The position numbers were made by a program, and so were the translations under genes. Shown piece by piece: positions 44,874-53,716 of a DNA stretch of 64,000 nucleotides (positions are counted from its first letter, which is position 1; every line of letters starts with the position of its first letter). The stretch spans positions 1 to 64,000 of the forward strand of contig CAIQVJ010000024.1 in assembly GCA_903875225.1 (NCBI GenBank), read 5' to 3'. This stretch comes from an uncultured Pseudomonadota bacterium. Lineage in GTDB: Bacteria > Myxococcota_A > UBA796 > SXON01. The notes below the pieces were generated by a model. The model did no database searches, was not told the origin of the DNA, and saw nothing but the letters and a program-made list of their open reading frames with translations.

Positions 44874-47570
44874 ATGTCGCTCCCCGCGCTCGCCGACTAC
44901 ATCCGTGCCCACCGCCCTTCCGCAGAAGCCACCGCCGACCTGCACGCGCTGGTCGAGCGGCTCGTCACCCAGGCGAGGCACACGTCGACGCTGTCGACGC
45001 TCCAGGCGGCGCCCGACCCGACACCGGGTTCGCCGCGGGAGGCGGACGACGGCTCCCGTGAGGCACACGTCGAGCGTTACGAGGATCTGGGCCCGCTCGG
45101 GGAGGGCGGCATGGGCGAGGTTCGCCGCGTGCGGGACCGCGATCTCAACCGAACCATGGCGATGAAGGTGATCCGCGCCGACCTGATGAAGCACCCTGCC
45201 GTGCTGGCCCGCTTCGTCGAGGAGGCCCAGTGCTCGGCGCAGCTGCAGCACCCGGGGATCGTGCCTGTGCACGAGCTCGGGCGCACGCGAGACGGCCGCG
45301 TGTACTTCACGATGCGCGAGGTGCGCGGTCGGACGTTGGGCGACGTGATCGCGGAGGTGCACCGGGCCCCGGAGGCTGACTGGGCGGCCGGACTGCGGAG
45401 GCTGGTCCAGGCCTTCCGAAAGGTGTGCGAGGCGGTGGGCTACGCGCACTCCCGGGGGGTGGTGCACCGGGATCTGAAGCCGGCGAACGTGATGCTGGGA
45501 GAGTTCGGCGAGGTCCTGGTGCTGGACTGGGGGCTCGCGAAGGTGCGTGGCGTTCGCGACAGGGCCGCGGAAGCGGGAGATCTGGACGTGGTCGTGACGG
45601 ACCGGTCGTCGAAGGGGACGGTGGCCACGCGCATGGGCGCGGTGGCGGGCACGCCGGCCTACATGCCACCGGAGCAGGCGCGCGGGGAGATCGACCGCAT
45701 CGACGCGCAGAGCGACGTCTACGCCCTGGGTGCGATGCTGTACGAGATCCTGGCGGGGCGGGCACCCTATGAGGGTCCGAGCGGGCAGGCGGTCCTGCGG
45801 ATGGTGCTGGCCGGGCCGCCGGACACGCCGGGGCGCGGGACCGCGCCCCCGACAGACACGTGGTGGTACGGTGCCGAGTCGCTCGACGCGCCGGCAACAT
45901 CGGGCCCGCCATTGCCGGCGGAGCTGGTGGCGACATGCCTCCGCGCGATGGCGCGGGAGCCGGGAGAGCGACACTGCGACGCCGCCGCGCTGGCGATGGA
46001 GGTGACGTCCTGGCTGGAGGGCTCGCGGCGACGGGAGCAGGCGCTGCTGCTGGTGGAGCAGGCGGGGGCAGTGGGGCCGGAAGCGGGGGTGCTGCGGGAG
46101 CGGGCGATGGAGCTGCGCGGCGAGGCGGAGGCGATGCTCGCGCAGATGGATGCCTGGGAGCCGGAGGAGCGCAAGGCTGCCGGCTGGGCAAAGGAGGATG
46201 AGGCGACGGCGCTGGAGCGCAAGATCGAAGTGCTCGAACTGGAGGCCGGGCAGCGGCTGATCGGCGCGCTCCAGGTGGACCCGGTCACGCCGGAGGCGCA
46301 CGCGGCGCTCGCGGAGCGCCACGGTGCGGCTCATGCGGCGGCCGAGCAGACACACGACGATCGGGCGCTGGCCCGGGAGGAGGCGCTGTTGCGCACCCAC
46401 GCGACGCAGGCGCCGGCCGAGGTCGCCCACCGCTGGGGCACCTACCTCAAGGGGGACGGCGCGTTGACGCTGTTGACAGACCCGCCCGGCGCGGAGGTGT
46501 CGCTCCACCGCTACGAGATGAGGAATCGCAGGCTCGTGTCGACGTTCGAGCGCTCCCTGGGCACCACCCCGCTGCGCGCGACGCGGCTCTCCATGGGGAG
46601 CTACCTGTGCATCGTGCGCCATCCCGAGCGCGCGGAGGTGCGGTATCCGGTGCACATCGGGCGGGGGGAGCACTGGGACGGGGTCCCACCGAACCAGCGG
46701 GAGCCGCACCCGGTGGCGTTGCCGCGCATCGCCGAGCTCTCGGCGGACGACTGCTACGTGCCGGCGGGCTGGTTCTGGTCGGGCGGCGACGCGGAGGCGG
46801 CAGACCCGCTGCCACGTCGTCGGCTGTGGTGCGACGGGCTCGTGGTGAAGCGTTTCCCCGTGACCCACAGGGAGTACCTCGCGTTCCTCGATGACCTCTG
46901 GGCCCGGGGCCGGGAGGAGGAGGCGCTACGATGGGCCCCGCGCGACCGATCGGGCGCGCGCGGCGAGGATGGAGCGCTGTCGTACGGGCGGGACGAGCGC
47001 GGGCGCTTCACGATCCAGGTCGACGCCGAAGGGGATTCCTGGCTGCCGGATTGGCCGGTCTTCCAGGTGAACGTCATGGGTGCGGCGGCCTATGGACGTT
47101 GGGCCGGCGAGCGCACGGGGCAACCCTGGCGGCTGCCGGGGGAGCTGGAGTGGGAGAAGGCGGCGCGCGGTGTGGATGGGCGCTTCTTCCCGTGGGGGGA
47201 CGTGCTCGACCCCTCGTGGTGCTGCATCCGCGACAGCCACGGAGAACAGGCGATACCGGCGCCCGTGGACAGCTTCCCGGTGGATGAGAGCGCGTATGGG
47301 GTGCGGGGGATGGGCGGAAACGTGCAGGACTGGTGCGCCGACCTGTACCGGCGGGAAGGACCCGAAACGCCAGGGCGTCGGGTGTCTGCACCGCAAGTTG
47401 TGACGGAGGCGGACATCACCCCGAACACCCGCCTGGCATGGCGAGGCGGCAACTGGATGGGCGCGGTGAGGTTCGTGCGGTGCGGCTCACGGTTCGGGTA
47501 CGCGCCCACCCACCGGAGCGCCTTCCTTGGGTTTCGCCTCGTGATGTCGTACCCACCAGCGGGCCCATGA
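44874..47570 (+). CDS. Ser/Thr kinase fused to FGE/sulfatase-modifying-factor-like domain
   Basis: 898 residues from ATG 44874 with GGAGG upstream. Kinase domain (about 65-350): LGEGGMGEVRRV, Lys in MAMKVI, HRDLKPANVML, DWG (not DFG) in LDWGLAKV, and GTPAYMPPEQARGE. No transmembrane helix is obvious; a helical, Glu/Ala-rich region of about 150 residues follows, then a PEGA-like segment (TDPPGAEVSLHRY). The C-terminus has the FGE-sulfatase (SUMF1) fold: KRFPVTHREYLAFL, LPGELEWEKAARG, GMGGNVQDWCADLY and RGGNWMGAVRFVRCGSRFG. The Cys arrangement does not match a proven FGE active site, so it is more likely a binding or sensor domain. Confidence 0.93.
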   Translation: MSLPALADYIRAHRPSAEATADLHALVERLVTQARHTSTLSTLQAAPDPTPGSPREADDGSREAHVERYEDLGPLGEGGMGEVRRVRDRDLNRTMAMKVIRADLMKHPAVLARFVEEAQCSAQLQHPGIVPVHELGRTRDGRVYFTMREVRGRTLGDVIAEVHRAPEADWAAGLRRLVQAFRKVCEAVGYAHSRGVVHRDLKPANVMLGEFGEVLVLDWGLAKVRGVRDRAAEAGDLDVVVTDRSSKGTVATRMGAVAGTPAYMPPEQARGEIDRIDAQSDVYALGAMLYEILAGRAPYEGPSGQAVLRMVLAGPPDTPGRGTAPPTDTWWYGAESLDAPATSGPPLPAELVATCLRAMAREPGERHCDAAALAMEVTSWLEGSRRREQALLLVEQAGAVGPEAGVLRERAMELRGEAEAMLAQMDAWEPEERKAAGWAKEDEATALERKIEVLELEAGQRLIGALQVDPVTPEAHAALAERHGAAHAAAEQTHDDRALAREEALLRTHATQAPAEVAHRWGTYLKGDGALTLLTDPPGAEVSLHRYEMRNRRLVSTFERSLGTTPLRATRLSMGSYLCIVRHPERAEVRYPVHIGRGEHWDGVPPNQREPHPVALPRIAELSADDCYVPAGWFWSGGDAEAADPLPRRRLWCDGLVVKRFPVTHREYLAFLDDLWARGREEEALRWAPRDRSGARGEDGALSYGRDERGRFTIQVDAEGDSWLPDWPVFQVNVMGAAAYGRWAGERTGQPWRLPGELEWEKAARGVDGRFFPWGDVLDPSWCCIRDSHGEQAIPAPVDSFPVDESAYGVRGMGGNVQDWCADLYRREGPETPGRRVSAPQVVTEADITPNTRLAWRGGNWMGAVRFVRCGSRFGYAPTHRSAFLGFRLVMSYPPAGP

Positions 47571-47608
47571 CGGTCGGCGCGGTGGCTGGGCGCAGATAGG
47601 GAGTGGCC

Positions 47609-48268
47609 ATGTCTCCCCCTACGGTCGCCCCCACCGATGTCCAGCGCAGCGTGGCCGAAGCCCGCGCGGGCTACGACCGCATCGCCCGCGTGTACGATCT
47701 GCTCGCCGGCGCCTCCGAGCGCCCCTTCCGCGCCCACGCGCTCGCGCTCCTGCACCTCCAGCCGGGAGAGCGGGTGCTGGAGATCGGATGCGGGACCGGA
47801 GAGGCACTCGCAGAGCTTGCGGGTGTGACCGAGCACGCCGTGGGCCTCGATCTCTCCCCCGGCATGCTGCTCCAGGCGCGGGCTCGGCTCGACGCGCGCG
47901 GACTCCACGCAAGGCTGATGGAGGGAGACGCCCACGCCCTCCCCCTCGACGACCACAGCCAGGACGCCGTGTTCATGAGCTTCGTGCTCGACCTCGTGGC
48001 CAGCGCGGAGATCCCCGGGTTCCTGGCCGAGTGCCGGCGCGTACTGCGCCCGGGCGGGCGCATGGCCGTGGTGGCCATGTCGGCAGACGGCGGCATGCGC
48101 GCCCCCATGGCGCTCTACGCGTGGGCGCACACACTCTTCCCCGTGGCCGTGGACTGTCGGCCGATCCACCTCCGCGAGGCCCTCGACAGCGGAGGATTCA
48201 CCGTGTCCACGCTGGAGCAGGGCACGATGTGGGGGCTGGGCGTCGCCTGGGCGCTTGCGCAGCGGTAG
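47609..48268 (+). CDS. Class I SAM-dependent methyltransferase (UbiE-like)
   Basis: 219 residues from ATG 47609 with GGGAG 5 nt upstream (a GTG lies 6 nt earlier). YDRIARVYDLLAG, motif I VLEIGCGTGEALAEL, acidic loop GLDLSPGMLL, motif II region GDAHALPLDDHSQDAVFMSFVLD, and CRRVLRPGGRMAVV are typical of Methyltransf_11/UbiE. Substrate cannot be read from sequence. Starts 38 nt after the kinase-FGE gene, so possibly cotranscribed. Confidence 0.9.
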   Translation: MSPPTVAPTDVQRSVAEARAGYDRIARVYDLLAGASERPFRAHALALLHLQPGERVLEIGCGTGEALAELAGVTEHAVGLDLSPGMLLQARARLDARGLHARLMEGDAHALPLDDHSQDAVFMSFVLDLVASAEIPGFLAECRRVLRPGGRMAVVAMSADGGMRAPMALYAWAHTLFPVAVDCRPIHLREALDSGGFTVSTLEQGTMWGLGVAWALAQR

Positions 48269-48297
48269 CCTCCACCCGCTCGGGCCGGCCGCCCCGG

Positions 48298-48882
48298 CTA
48301 CCTCCCGATCAGCCGCTCGATCACCGACCACGCCCGATCCGCGGCAGCGGGCCCCGCTGCCAGCTCACCGAACCGCACCAGCGCGATGAGCGTGCCAAGC
48401 ACCATCACACCGATCTCCCGGGCGGGTAGCCCCGCGGGGATGCGTCCCTGGGCCGCAGCCTCTTCCACACACGCGACGACGAAGTCGAGCGACCGCGACT
48501 TCCAGCTCTCGACCTGCTGCGCCCCCCGCTCCCCCGCGGCGTGCGGAAGCTCCTCCGAGAACGCGAGCCGCGCGATCACCGGGTTGGCTCCCACGAGCGC
48601 CGCGCGGGCCCGGAAGAACCGCTCCAGACGCACCAGCGGGTCCGGGTCCACCGGTGGGAACCCGTCGAACAGCCGCTCCTCCACGCGATCGAGGGCCGCA
48701 AGCACGATGTCCTCCTTGCTGTCGAAGTGGCGGAACAGGGTGCCGTCCGTGATGCCGATCTCGGCGGCGATGGCCTGGGTGGTGAATCGACCGAGGCCCT
48801 GCTCGGAGATGACCTTGAGCGCGGCGTCGGCGATCTGCTGGCGGCGCGCCGCGGTGGGTTGGCGGGGAGTCGGGGGGGTCAT
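48298..48882 (-). CDS. TetR-family repressor of the adjacent efflux operon
   Basis: 194 residues. N-terminal TetR HTH: ADAALKVISEQGLGRFTTQA then IAAEIGITDGTLFRHFDSKEDI, followed by a helical ligand domain with ERFFRARAALVGANPVIARL. The start overlaps the ATPase stop (ATGA), making it the last gene of HlyD-FtsX-ATPase-TetR. The 16-bp palindrome upstream of the HlyD gene is the obvious operator, giving autoregulation. Confidence 0.93.
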   Translation of the reverse strand: MTPPTPRQPTAARRQQIADAALKVISEQGLGRFTTQAIAAEIGITDGTLFRHFDSKEDIVLAALDRVEERLFDGFPPVDPDPLVRLERFFRARAALVGANPVIARLAFSEELPHAAGERGAQQVESWKSRSLDFVVACVEEAAAQGRIPAGLPAREIGVMVLGTLIALVRFGELAAGPAAADRAWSVIERLIGR

Positions 48883-49595
48883 GGAGCGGCCTCGGGTTGG
48901 ACGGGCGGGGGCCGGCGCGTGAGGGCGCCGTCCTCCATCTCGTGGATGGTGTCGAAGACGTCAAGCGTGCGATGGTCGTGGGTGACGACGAGGACGGCCG
49001 CGCCCTGCTCGTGGGCGATCCGCCTGAAAAGCTCCATCACGTCGCGCCCGCGGTGGCTGTCCAGTGCGGCCGTGGGCTCGTCTGCGAGCAGGAGCGGCGG
49101 CCGGTTTGCGAGCGCACGCGCGATGGCGACGCGCTGCTGTTGTCCGCCGGAGAGCTGCTCGGGGTAGTGCTCCCCGCGGTCGCCGAGCCCGAGGTAGTGG
49201 AGGAGCTCCCGTGCGCGCTCACGGGCCCGGCGCCCCACCTGGTCATTGAGCTGCAGCGCCAGCCGCACGTTCTCCTCGGCGGTGAGGAACGGGATCAGGT
49301 TGGCCTTCTGGAAGACGAACCCGATCCGGGTGCGTCGCACGGCGGAGAGGTCGGCGACCGCCCGCCCCTCGTCGACCGTCAGGCACCCGTCGAGCCAGAT
49401 CCGGCCCCGCTCCGGCAGGTTCAGGAGGCCGAGGGCGGTGAGCAGCGTGGACTTCCCCGACCCGCTCGGTCCGAGCAGCGCCGCGACCTCGCCCCGAGCG
49501 ACCTCGATGGAAACGTCGCGCAGCGCGACGAGCTCGGTCTCGCCATGGCCGTAGACCTTTCGGAGCAGCTCGGCGCGAATGACAGGATGGTCCAT
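48879..49595 (-). CDS. ABC exporter ATPase (MacB/LolD/DevA type)
   Basis: 238 residues from ATG 49595. Walker A GPSGSGKST, Q-loop FQKANLIPFLTAEENV, signature LSGGQQQRVAIARAL, Walker B LLLADEPTAALDS and switch His in VVTHDHRT. Pairs with the FtsX-type permease immediately upstream (2-nt gap). Energises export of an unknown substrate with the HlyD-like adaptor. Confidence 0.95.
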   Translation of the reverse strand: MDHPVIRAELLRKVYGHGETELVALRDVSIEVARGEVAALLGPSGSGKSTLLTALGLLNLPERGRIWLDGCLTVDEGRAVADLSAVRRTRIGFVFQKANLIPFLTAEENVRLALQLNDQVGRRARERARELLHYLGLGDRGEHYPEQLSGGQQQRVAIARALANRPPLLLADEPTAALDSHRGRDVMELFRRIAHEQGAAVLVVTHDHRTLDVFDTIHEMEDGALTRRPPPVQPEAAP

Positions 49596-49597
49596 CG

Positions 49598-50722
49598 TCA
49601 ACCGGCCAGGATGAGGGTGGGCGGGATCCGGAGCGCGCGAACGATGCCCGCAGTGCTCGCGAGCACGCTGATCACGACCACCAGGACGCCAAGCTGGACG
49701 AGCTCCGTGGGGCCGACGAGCACGCGCCGCGGGAAGTGCGCGAACGCCACGCTGCCGATGGCGATCGCCATCGCGTACCCGATGGCGCCGAGCAGGAGCG
49801 ATTGCTGCAGGATCATCCCGACGATGACGCGCGTGCGGGCGCCCATGAGCTTGAGCAGCGCGATCTCGTAGCTCTTGGCCACGGTCATGTTGTACAGCAC
49901 GAGCGCCACGATGATCGCGGAGACGATGGAGAGCAGGGTGCGAAAGAGCCCGATCTGCTGCCTCGCCTTGTCGATGACACCGTGGAGGAGCAGATCGCGC
50001 TGCTCGCCCGCCGTCCAGACGGTCACGTCCGGCCAGTCGACCAGGCGGGCCTGGACCTCCGCGGCGTCCACCCCCGGCAACAGGCGCACGAGCACCGCGC
50101 TGGGCAGCACCTCCGGCCGCTGCCCCCCCGCGAGGCGGCTGGACTCGGGCGCCATCCACCCGAGGATCGCATCGGCGTCGCGCTCGGTCACGAACGCGAG
50201 CCCATCCCCGCCCGAGGAGACGAAGCCCTTCGTGACCCCGACCACGTCGTAGAGCTCATCCCCCAGCGGAACGCGCGCGCCGAGGTCGAGCCCGAGCGTC
50301 TGGTCGACGATCATCTCGCGGTGCGGGGCGCCGAGGCTGCGCCCCGAGAGAAGCGGCAGGGCGGCTCCCTGGACACCGGGCCAGGACAATCCCACGACGC
50401 CGATCCGCACGGGGTGTGCGACATCCCCACGTTGGATGGTCGCGTAGGTGAAGGTCTCGGCGGAGGCCACGCCGTCGAGCACCCGCAAGCGGTCCTCCAG
50501 CGCCCGGGGGACGACAGACCGCTCGGCGAACGGCCCCCGCGTGTCGCGCTGCACCACCCACAGGTCCGCAGGGAGCGCGTCGAGCAGCACGGTCGCGTCG
50601 GCCACCATGCCCTGGTAGATCCCGCCCATCGCGAGCACGATCGCAAAGAGCAGCCCGAGCCCCAGCCCGGTGAACACAAAACGCAGGCCCTGCCGCCGGA
50701 TGTCCCTCCACGCGAGGTTCAT
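49598..50722 (-). CDS. FtsX/DevC-type ABC permease
   Basis: 374 residues from ATG 50722, which overlaps the HlyD stop (ATGA). One N-terminal helix (RFVFTGLGLGLLFAIVLAMG), a large extracytoplasmic MacB-type domain (about 45-240) with ADLWVVQRDTRGPFAERSVV, then three C-terminal helices with the FtsX signature (SYEIALLKLMGARTRVIVGM). Topology and size resemble DevC of the DevBCA exporter. Confidence 0.92.
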   Translation of the reverse strand: MNLAWRDIRRQGLRFVFTGLGLGLLFAIVLAMGGIYQGMVADATVLLDALPADLWVVQRDTRGPFAERSVVPRALEDRLRVLDGVASAETFTYATIQRGDVAHPVRIGVVGLSWPGVQGAALPLLSGRSLGAPHREMIVDQTLGLDLGARVPLGDELYDVVGVTKGFVSSGGDGLAFVTERDADAILGWMAPESSRLAGGQRPEVLPSAVLVRLLPGVDAAEVQARLVDWPDVTVWTAGEQRDLLLHGVIDKARQQIGLFRTLLSIVSAIIVALVLYNMTVAKSYEIALLKLMGARTRVIVGMILQQSLLLGAIGYAMAIAIGSVAFAHFPRRVLVGPTELVQLGVLVVVISVLASTAGIVRALRIPPTLILAG

Positions 50723-51843
50723 GGCGTCACCGCCACGCGGACGCGCTTCCCGGCCGGCGCGCCGGGGGCCAGGACCACGTCGCCCGGGGCCAGCCCGCTC
50801 ACCACCTCGACCGAGTCCCGTCCCTGCAGGCCGAGCGTCACGCTGCGGGTCGCCACGCGTCCATCCTCCACGACGGCACATTGGCCCGTGCACCAGCCGC
50901 GCGGAACCCGGGGCACGCCGTCACGGCGCCCAAGCTCGATGAAGGCATCGGCGCGTTGCCCGATCGCAAAGTTGGCTGGCAGCTCGGTGATCGCGATGTC
51001 CACGAGCAGCTCGTGGGTCTGCCGGTCCACCTCGCGGCCGATGCGCTCCACCCTCCCGGGAAAGCTCCGCGCCGCTTCGGAACGGAACACGAGGCGGGCC
51101 GGCTGCCCGATCATCAGGCGACCGAGCGCCGTCTCGTCCACCCAGGCGCGAACCCGCATCGCGTCCGTCGCCACGATGGTGAACGCCGGCGTTCCAGGCG
51201 TGACCAGCTGCCCCTCCTCCACGGATCGGGCGACGACGAGGCCGGAGAGCGGGCTGTACAGCCGGCCGTCGGCCACCTGGGCCGCACGGATCCCGCTCGT
51301 GCGGGAGGCGACCTTCCGGGCCTGCTCTGCCTGGCGCAACGCGGACTCCGAAGCCCTCACCGTCGCCCGCTCACTCGCCTCCCGCTGGATGCCCGCCTCG
51401 TGATCGGCAGCGTCGATGGCGCCCGCCGCCGCCAGCATGTCAGCCCGCGCGCGGTCGGCGGAGGCCTGGGCGGACGCCGTTCGCGCTCGCTCCAGCTCGG
51501 CCTGGGCGCGGTCCACGGCGGCGGCCGCCGCTCCGTGTGCGGACTCGGCCACTGCAAGCTCGCGCGTCGCGTCCGACGCGTCCAGCGTCCCCAACACGTC
51601 CCCTTGCATCACGCTCGCCCCCTCGTCGACGGACAGCCCGGTGACCCGGCCCGCCGCCTCGAAGGAGACCGCGACCTCTCGCGCGCTCTCCAGCACGCCC
51701 ACGCCGAGCACTTCATCGACGACCGCGCCCAGCTCCACCTGCTGTCCCTGCACCTCGACAGGTCGCATCCTCATGACGGCCAGCGCCGCGATCGCGACCA
51801 GCGGGGTGAGCACGTACGGGAGGGCGCGGACGAGGGTGGGCAT
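50719..51843 (-). CDS. HlyD/MacA-type periplasmic adaptor
   Basis: 374 residues from ATG 51843; an ATG at 51864 adds seven residues. N-terminal anchor (LVRALPYVLTPLVAIAALAV), lipoyl half (AAGRVTGLSVDEGASVMQGD), a long Ala/Arg/Glu coiled-coil hairpin (about 110-200), second lipoyl half (GRLYSPLSGLVVARSVEEG) and beta-barrel domains. Joins the inner-membrane ABC exporter to an outer-membrane channel; no TolC gene is in the window. First gene of the operon, with the palindrome just upstream. Confidence 0.92.
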   Translation of the reverse strand: MPTLVRALPYVLTPLVAIAALAVMRMRPVEVQGQQVELGAVVDEVLGVGVLESAREVAVSFEAAGRVTGLSVDEGASVMQGDVLGTLDASDATRELAVAESAHGAAAAAVDRAQAELERARTASAQASADRARADMLAAAGAIDAADHEAGIQREASERATVRASESALRQAEQARKVASRTSGIRAAQVADGRLYSPLSGLVVARSVEEGQLVTPGTPAFTIVATDAMRVRAWVDETALGRLMIGQPARLVFRSEAARSFPGRVERIGREVDRQTHELLVDIAITELPANFAIGQRADAFIELGRRDGVPRVPRGWCTGQCAVVEDGRVATRSVTLGLQGRDSVEVVSGLAPGDVVLAPGAPAGKRVRVAVTP

Positions 51844-51868
51844 GCGGGATCCGGGACTCCGCATATGT

Positions 51869-51884
51869 AAGCAAGTACTTGCTT
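51869..51884. promoter_or_regulatory. Perfect 16-bp palindrome, efflux-operon operator
   Basis: AAGCAAGTACTTGCTT is a perfect palindrome 5 bp upstream of the alternative ATG at 51864 and 26 bp upstream of the chosen start. Size and position suit a TetR operator; the TetR at 48298-48882, last gene of this operon, is the likely binder. Confidence 0.75.
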
Positions 51885-51918
51885 CTGGCAAGCCCGGACG
51901 AAAGCCCAGGGACACCCC

Positions 51919-51952
51919 TTGACAGCCTTACGGTGTAAGCTTACGGTGTAAG
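51919..51952 (+). promoter_or_regulatory. Sigma-70 promoter overlaid by two 13-bp tandem operators
   Basis: TTGACA at 51919-51924, 17-nt spacer, TACGGT at 51942-51947. Two identical palindromes CTTACGGTGTAAG, at 51927-51939 and 51940-51952, lie end to end: one fills the spacer and one covers the -10. A repressor bound here would block RNA polymerase directly. The TetR encoded as second gene of this operon is the likely ligand-responsive repressor. Confidence 0.8.
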
Positions 51953-51983
51953 TGTCAGTCACGCACACGTTCCCCGAGGCACC

Positions 51984-52985
51984 ATGGAATCCCCCGTCCC
52001 CCAGAACAACCAGATGAAGGCGATCCTGCAGCGGGCCTACGGACTGCCCGAGGTGCTGCGGCTCGAGGCGGTCGACCGCCCTGCGGTCCCGAACGACGGA
52101 GTGCTCGTACGCGTGGTCGCGGCGGGGATCACGAAGGGTGACTGGCACCTGCTGACGGGGAAGCCCTACCCGGTGCGCGCGGCTTTCGGGCTGGGCGCGC
52201 CCCGGCGGCCCATTCCCGGCATGGCCATCGCCGGCCGGGTCGAGGCCATCGGGCGAGACGTCACCGCGTTCCACGTGGGCGACGAGGTGCTCGGGGAGAT
52301 CAACCGGGGCGGGTACGCCGAATACGCCTGCGCAACAGAGAAGGACCTGGTCCCGAAGCCGGCCGGCCTGACGTTCGAGGAGGCCGCGACCCTCCCGGTC
52401 TCCTCGACGACCGCGCTGCAGGGCCTTCGCGACGCGGGCGCGCTCCAGGCCGGGCAGCACGTGCTCGTCAACGGGGCCGCCGGGGGTGTCGGCACATGGG
52501 CGGTCCAGATCGCCATGGCGCTGGGAGCCCGGGTGACAGGGGTGTGCAGCGGCGCCAACGTCGACCTGGTGCGGTCCCTCGGCGCCGACCACGTGATCGA
52601 CTACCAGCAGGAGGACTTCACCCGCGGCAGTGCCCGCTACGACGTGATCTTCGACCTCGTGGGGAACCACCCGCTGGCGGCGTGCCGCAGCGTGCTGACC
52701 GAGCGCGGGCGGGTGGTCGCCTCCGCCGGAGGGGCCGAGAACGACTGGACGGGCCCTGCGGGACAGGTGATCGCCGGACTGCTGTCGAACGTGTACTCGG
52801 CGCAGAAGTTCGTCTCGCTGATGGCGTTGGCGAACAGGACCGACCTGCTCACCGTGTGCGGCCTGGTCGAGGCCGGAAAGGTCCGCGCCGTGATCGACCG
52901 CCGCTACGCGCTCGACGAGGTGCCCGAGGCGATGCGGTACCTGGGCCTCGGCCACAGCCGTGGAAAAAGTGTCGTCACCGTGTGA
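51984..52985 (+). CDS. Zinc-independent MDR oxidoreductase (quinone oxidoreductase-like)
   Basis: 333 residues. Medium-chain dehydrogenase/reductase fold: N-terminal GroES-like part (KAILQRAYGLPEVLRLE, AGITKGDWHLLTGKPYPVR), cofactor loop VLVNGAAGGVGTWAVQIA, and LGADHVIDYQQEDF. The Cys/His zinc ligands of alcohol dehydrogenases are absent. Probably reduces a quinone or enone with NADPH. Under the tandem operators; its stop overlaps the TetR start (GTGA). Confidence 0.92.
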   Translation: MESPVPQNNQMKAILQRAYGLPEVLRLEAVDRPAVPNDGVLVRVVAAGITKGDWHLLTGKPYPVRAAFGLGAPRRPIPGMAIAGRVEAIGRDVTAFHVGDEVLGEINRGGYAEYACATEKDLVPKPAGLTFEEAATLPVSSTTALQGLRDAGALQAGQHVLVNGAAGGVGTWAVQIAMALGARVTGVCSGANVDLVRSLGADHVIDYQQEDFTRGSARYDVIFDLVGNHPLAACRSVLTERGRVVASAGGAENDWTGPAGQVIAGLLSNVYSAQKFVSLMALANRTDLLTVCGLVEAGKVRAVIDRRYALDEVPEAMRYLGLGHSRGKSVVTV

Positions 52986-53716
52986 CACCCCGCCGACCCA
53001 CCCGCGCACCCGAGGCACTCCCCCTGGCCCCGCCCCCACCCACCGAACCCCGACTTCCGGTCACTCGTGAACGCATCCTGCGCGCTGCGATCACCCTGGC
53101 AGACGAGCAGGGCCTCGCCGCGCTCACGATGCGCGCGCTGGGCGACGCCCTGGGCGTGAAGGCCATGTCCTTGTACAACCACGTCGCGGACAAGGACGAC
53201 ATCCTCGATGGAATCGTCGACCTCGTCGTCGGGGAGATGCAGGTGCCGTCCCCCGCCGAACCGTGGCGCCTTTCGATGCGAAGCCGGGCGTTCTCCGCGC
53301 ACGAGGTGCTGCTCCGCCACCCCTGGGCGTGCGGCCAGTTGATGTCCCGCGTGAACGTGGGGCCGGCGATGCTGCGCTACGTGGACGCCACCATCGGGTG
53401 CCTCCACGGGGCGGGGTTCTCCCTCGCGATGGCCGACCACGCCTGGAACGCGCTCGACAGCTTCACCTACGGCTTCACGCTCCAGAAGCTCAACTTTCCC
53501 TTCGAGGCGGACGAGTACTCAAAGGTCGCCGCCGGGTACCTCCCGAGCCTCTCGGCCGAGAGGTACCCGTCGATGCACGCCCTCACCACGCTGGTCGCCT
53601 CGGGGGGCCACGACGGCCTCCACGACTTCGCCTTCGGGCTCGACCTCCTCCTCGACGGACTCGAGCGGGCCTGTCCCGTTGTACACTCCACGCCATGCTC
53701 GAACGTCTCGCCCTGA
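52982..53716 (+). CDS. TetR-family repressor (TetR_C type)
   Basis: 244 residues from GTG 52982, overlapping the oxidoreductase stop. After a Pro-rich lead, the HTH: RERILRAAITLADEQGLAAL, then MRALGDALGVKAMSLYNHVA. The C-terminal part (LLRHPWACGQLMSRVNVGP) fits the TetR_C_1 class. Likely regulates its own promoter through the two CTTACGGTGTAAG sites. Its 3' end overlaps the transporter gene by 22 nt. Confidence 0.93.
   Translation: MTPRRPTRAPEALPLAPPPPTEPRLPVTRERILRAAITLADEQGLAALTMRALGDALGVKAMSLYNHVADKDDILDGIVDLVVGEMQVPSPAEPWRLSMRSRAFSAHEVLLRHPWACGQLMSRVNVGPAMLRYVDATIGCLHGAGFSLAMADHAWNALDSFTYGFTLQKLNFPFEADEYSKVAAGYLPSLSAERYPSMHALTTLVASGGHDGLHDFAFGLDLLLDGLERACPVVHSTPCSNVSP

Noticed and set aside
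42948..46868. Very long open frame on the minus strand
   Set aside because: It runs antisense to the secreted protein and kinase-FGE genes, which have clear domains. Composition is Arg/Pro/His-rich, as expected for a shadow in GC-rich DNA.
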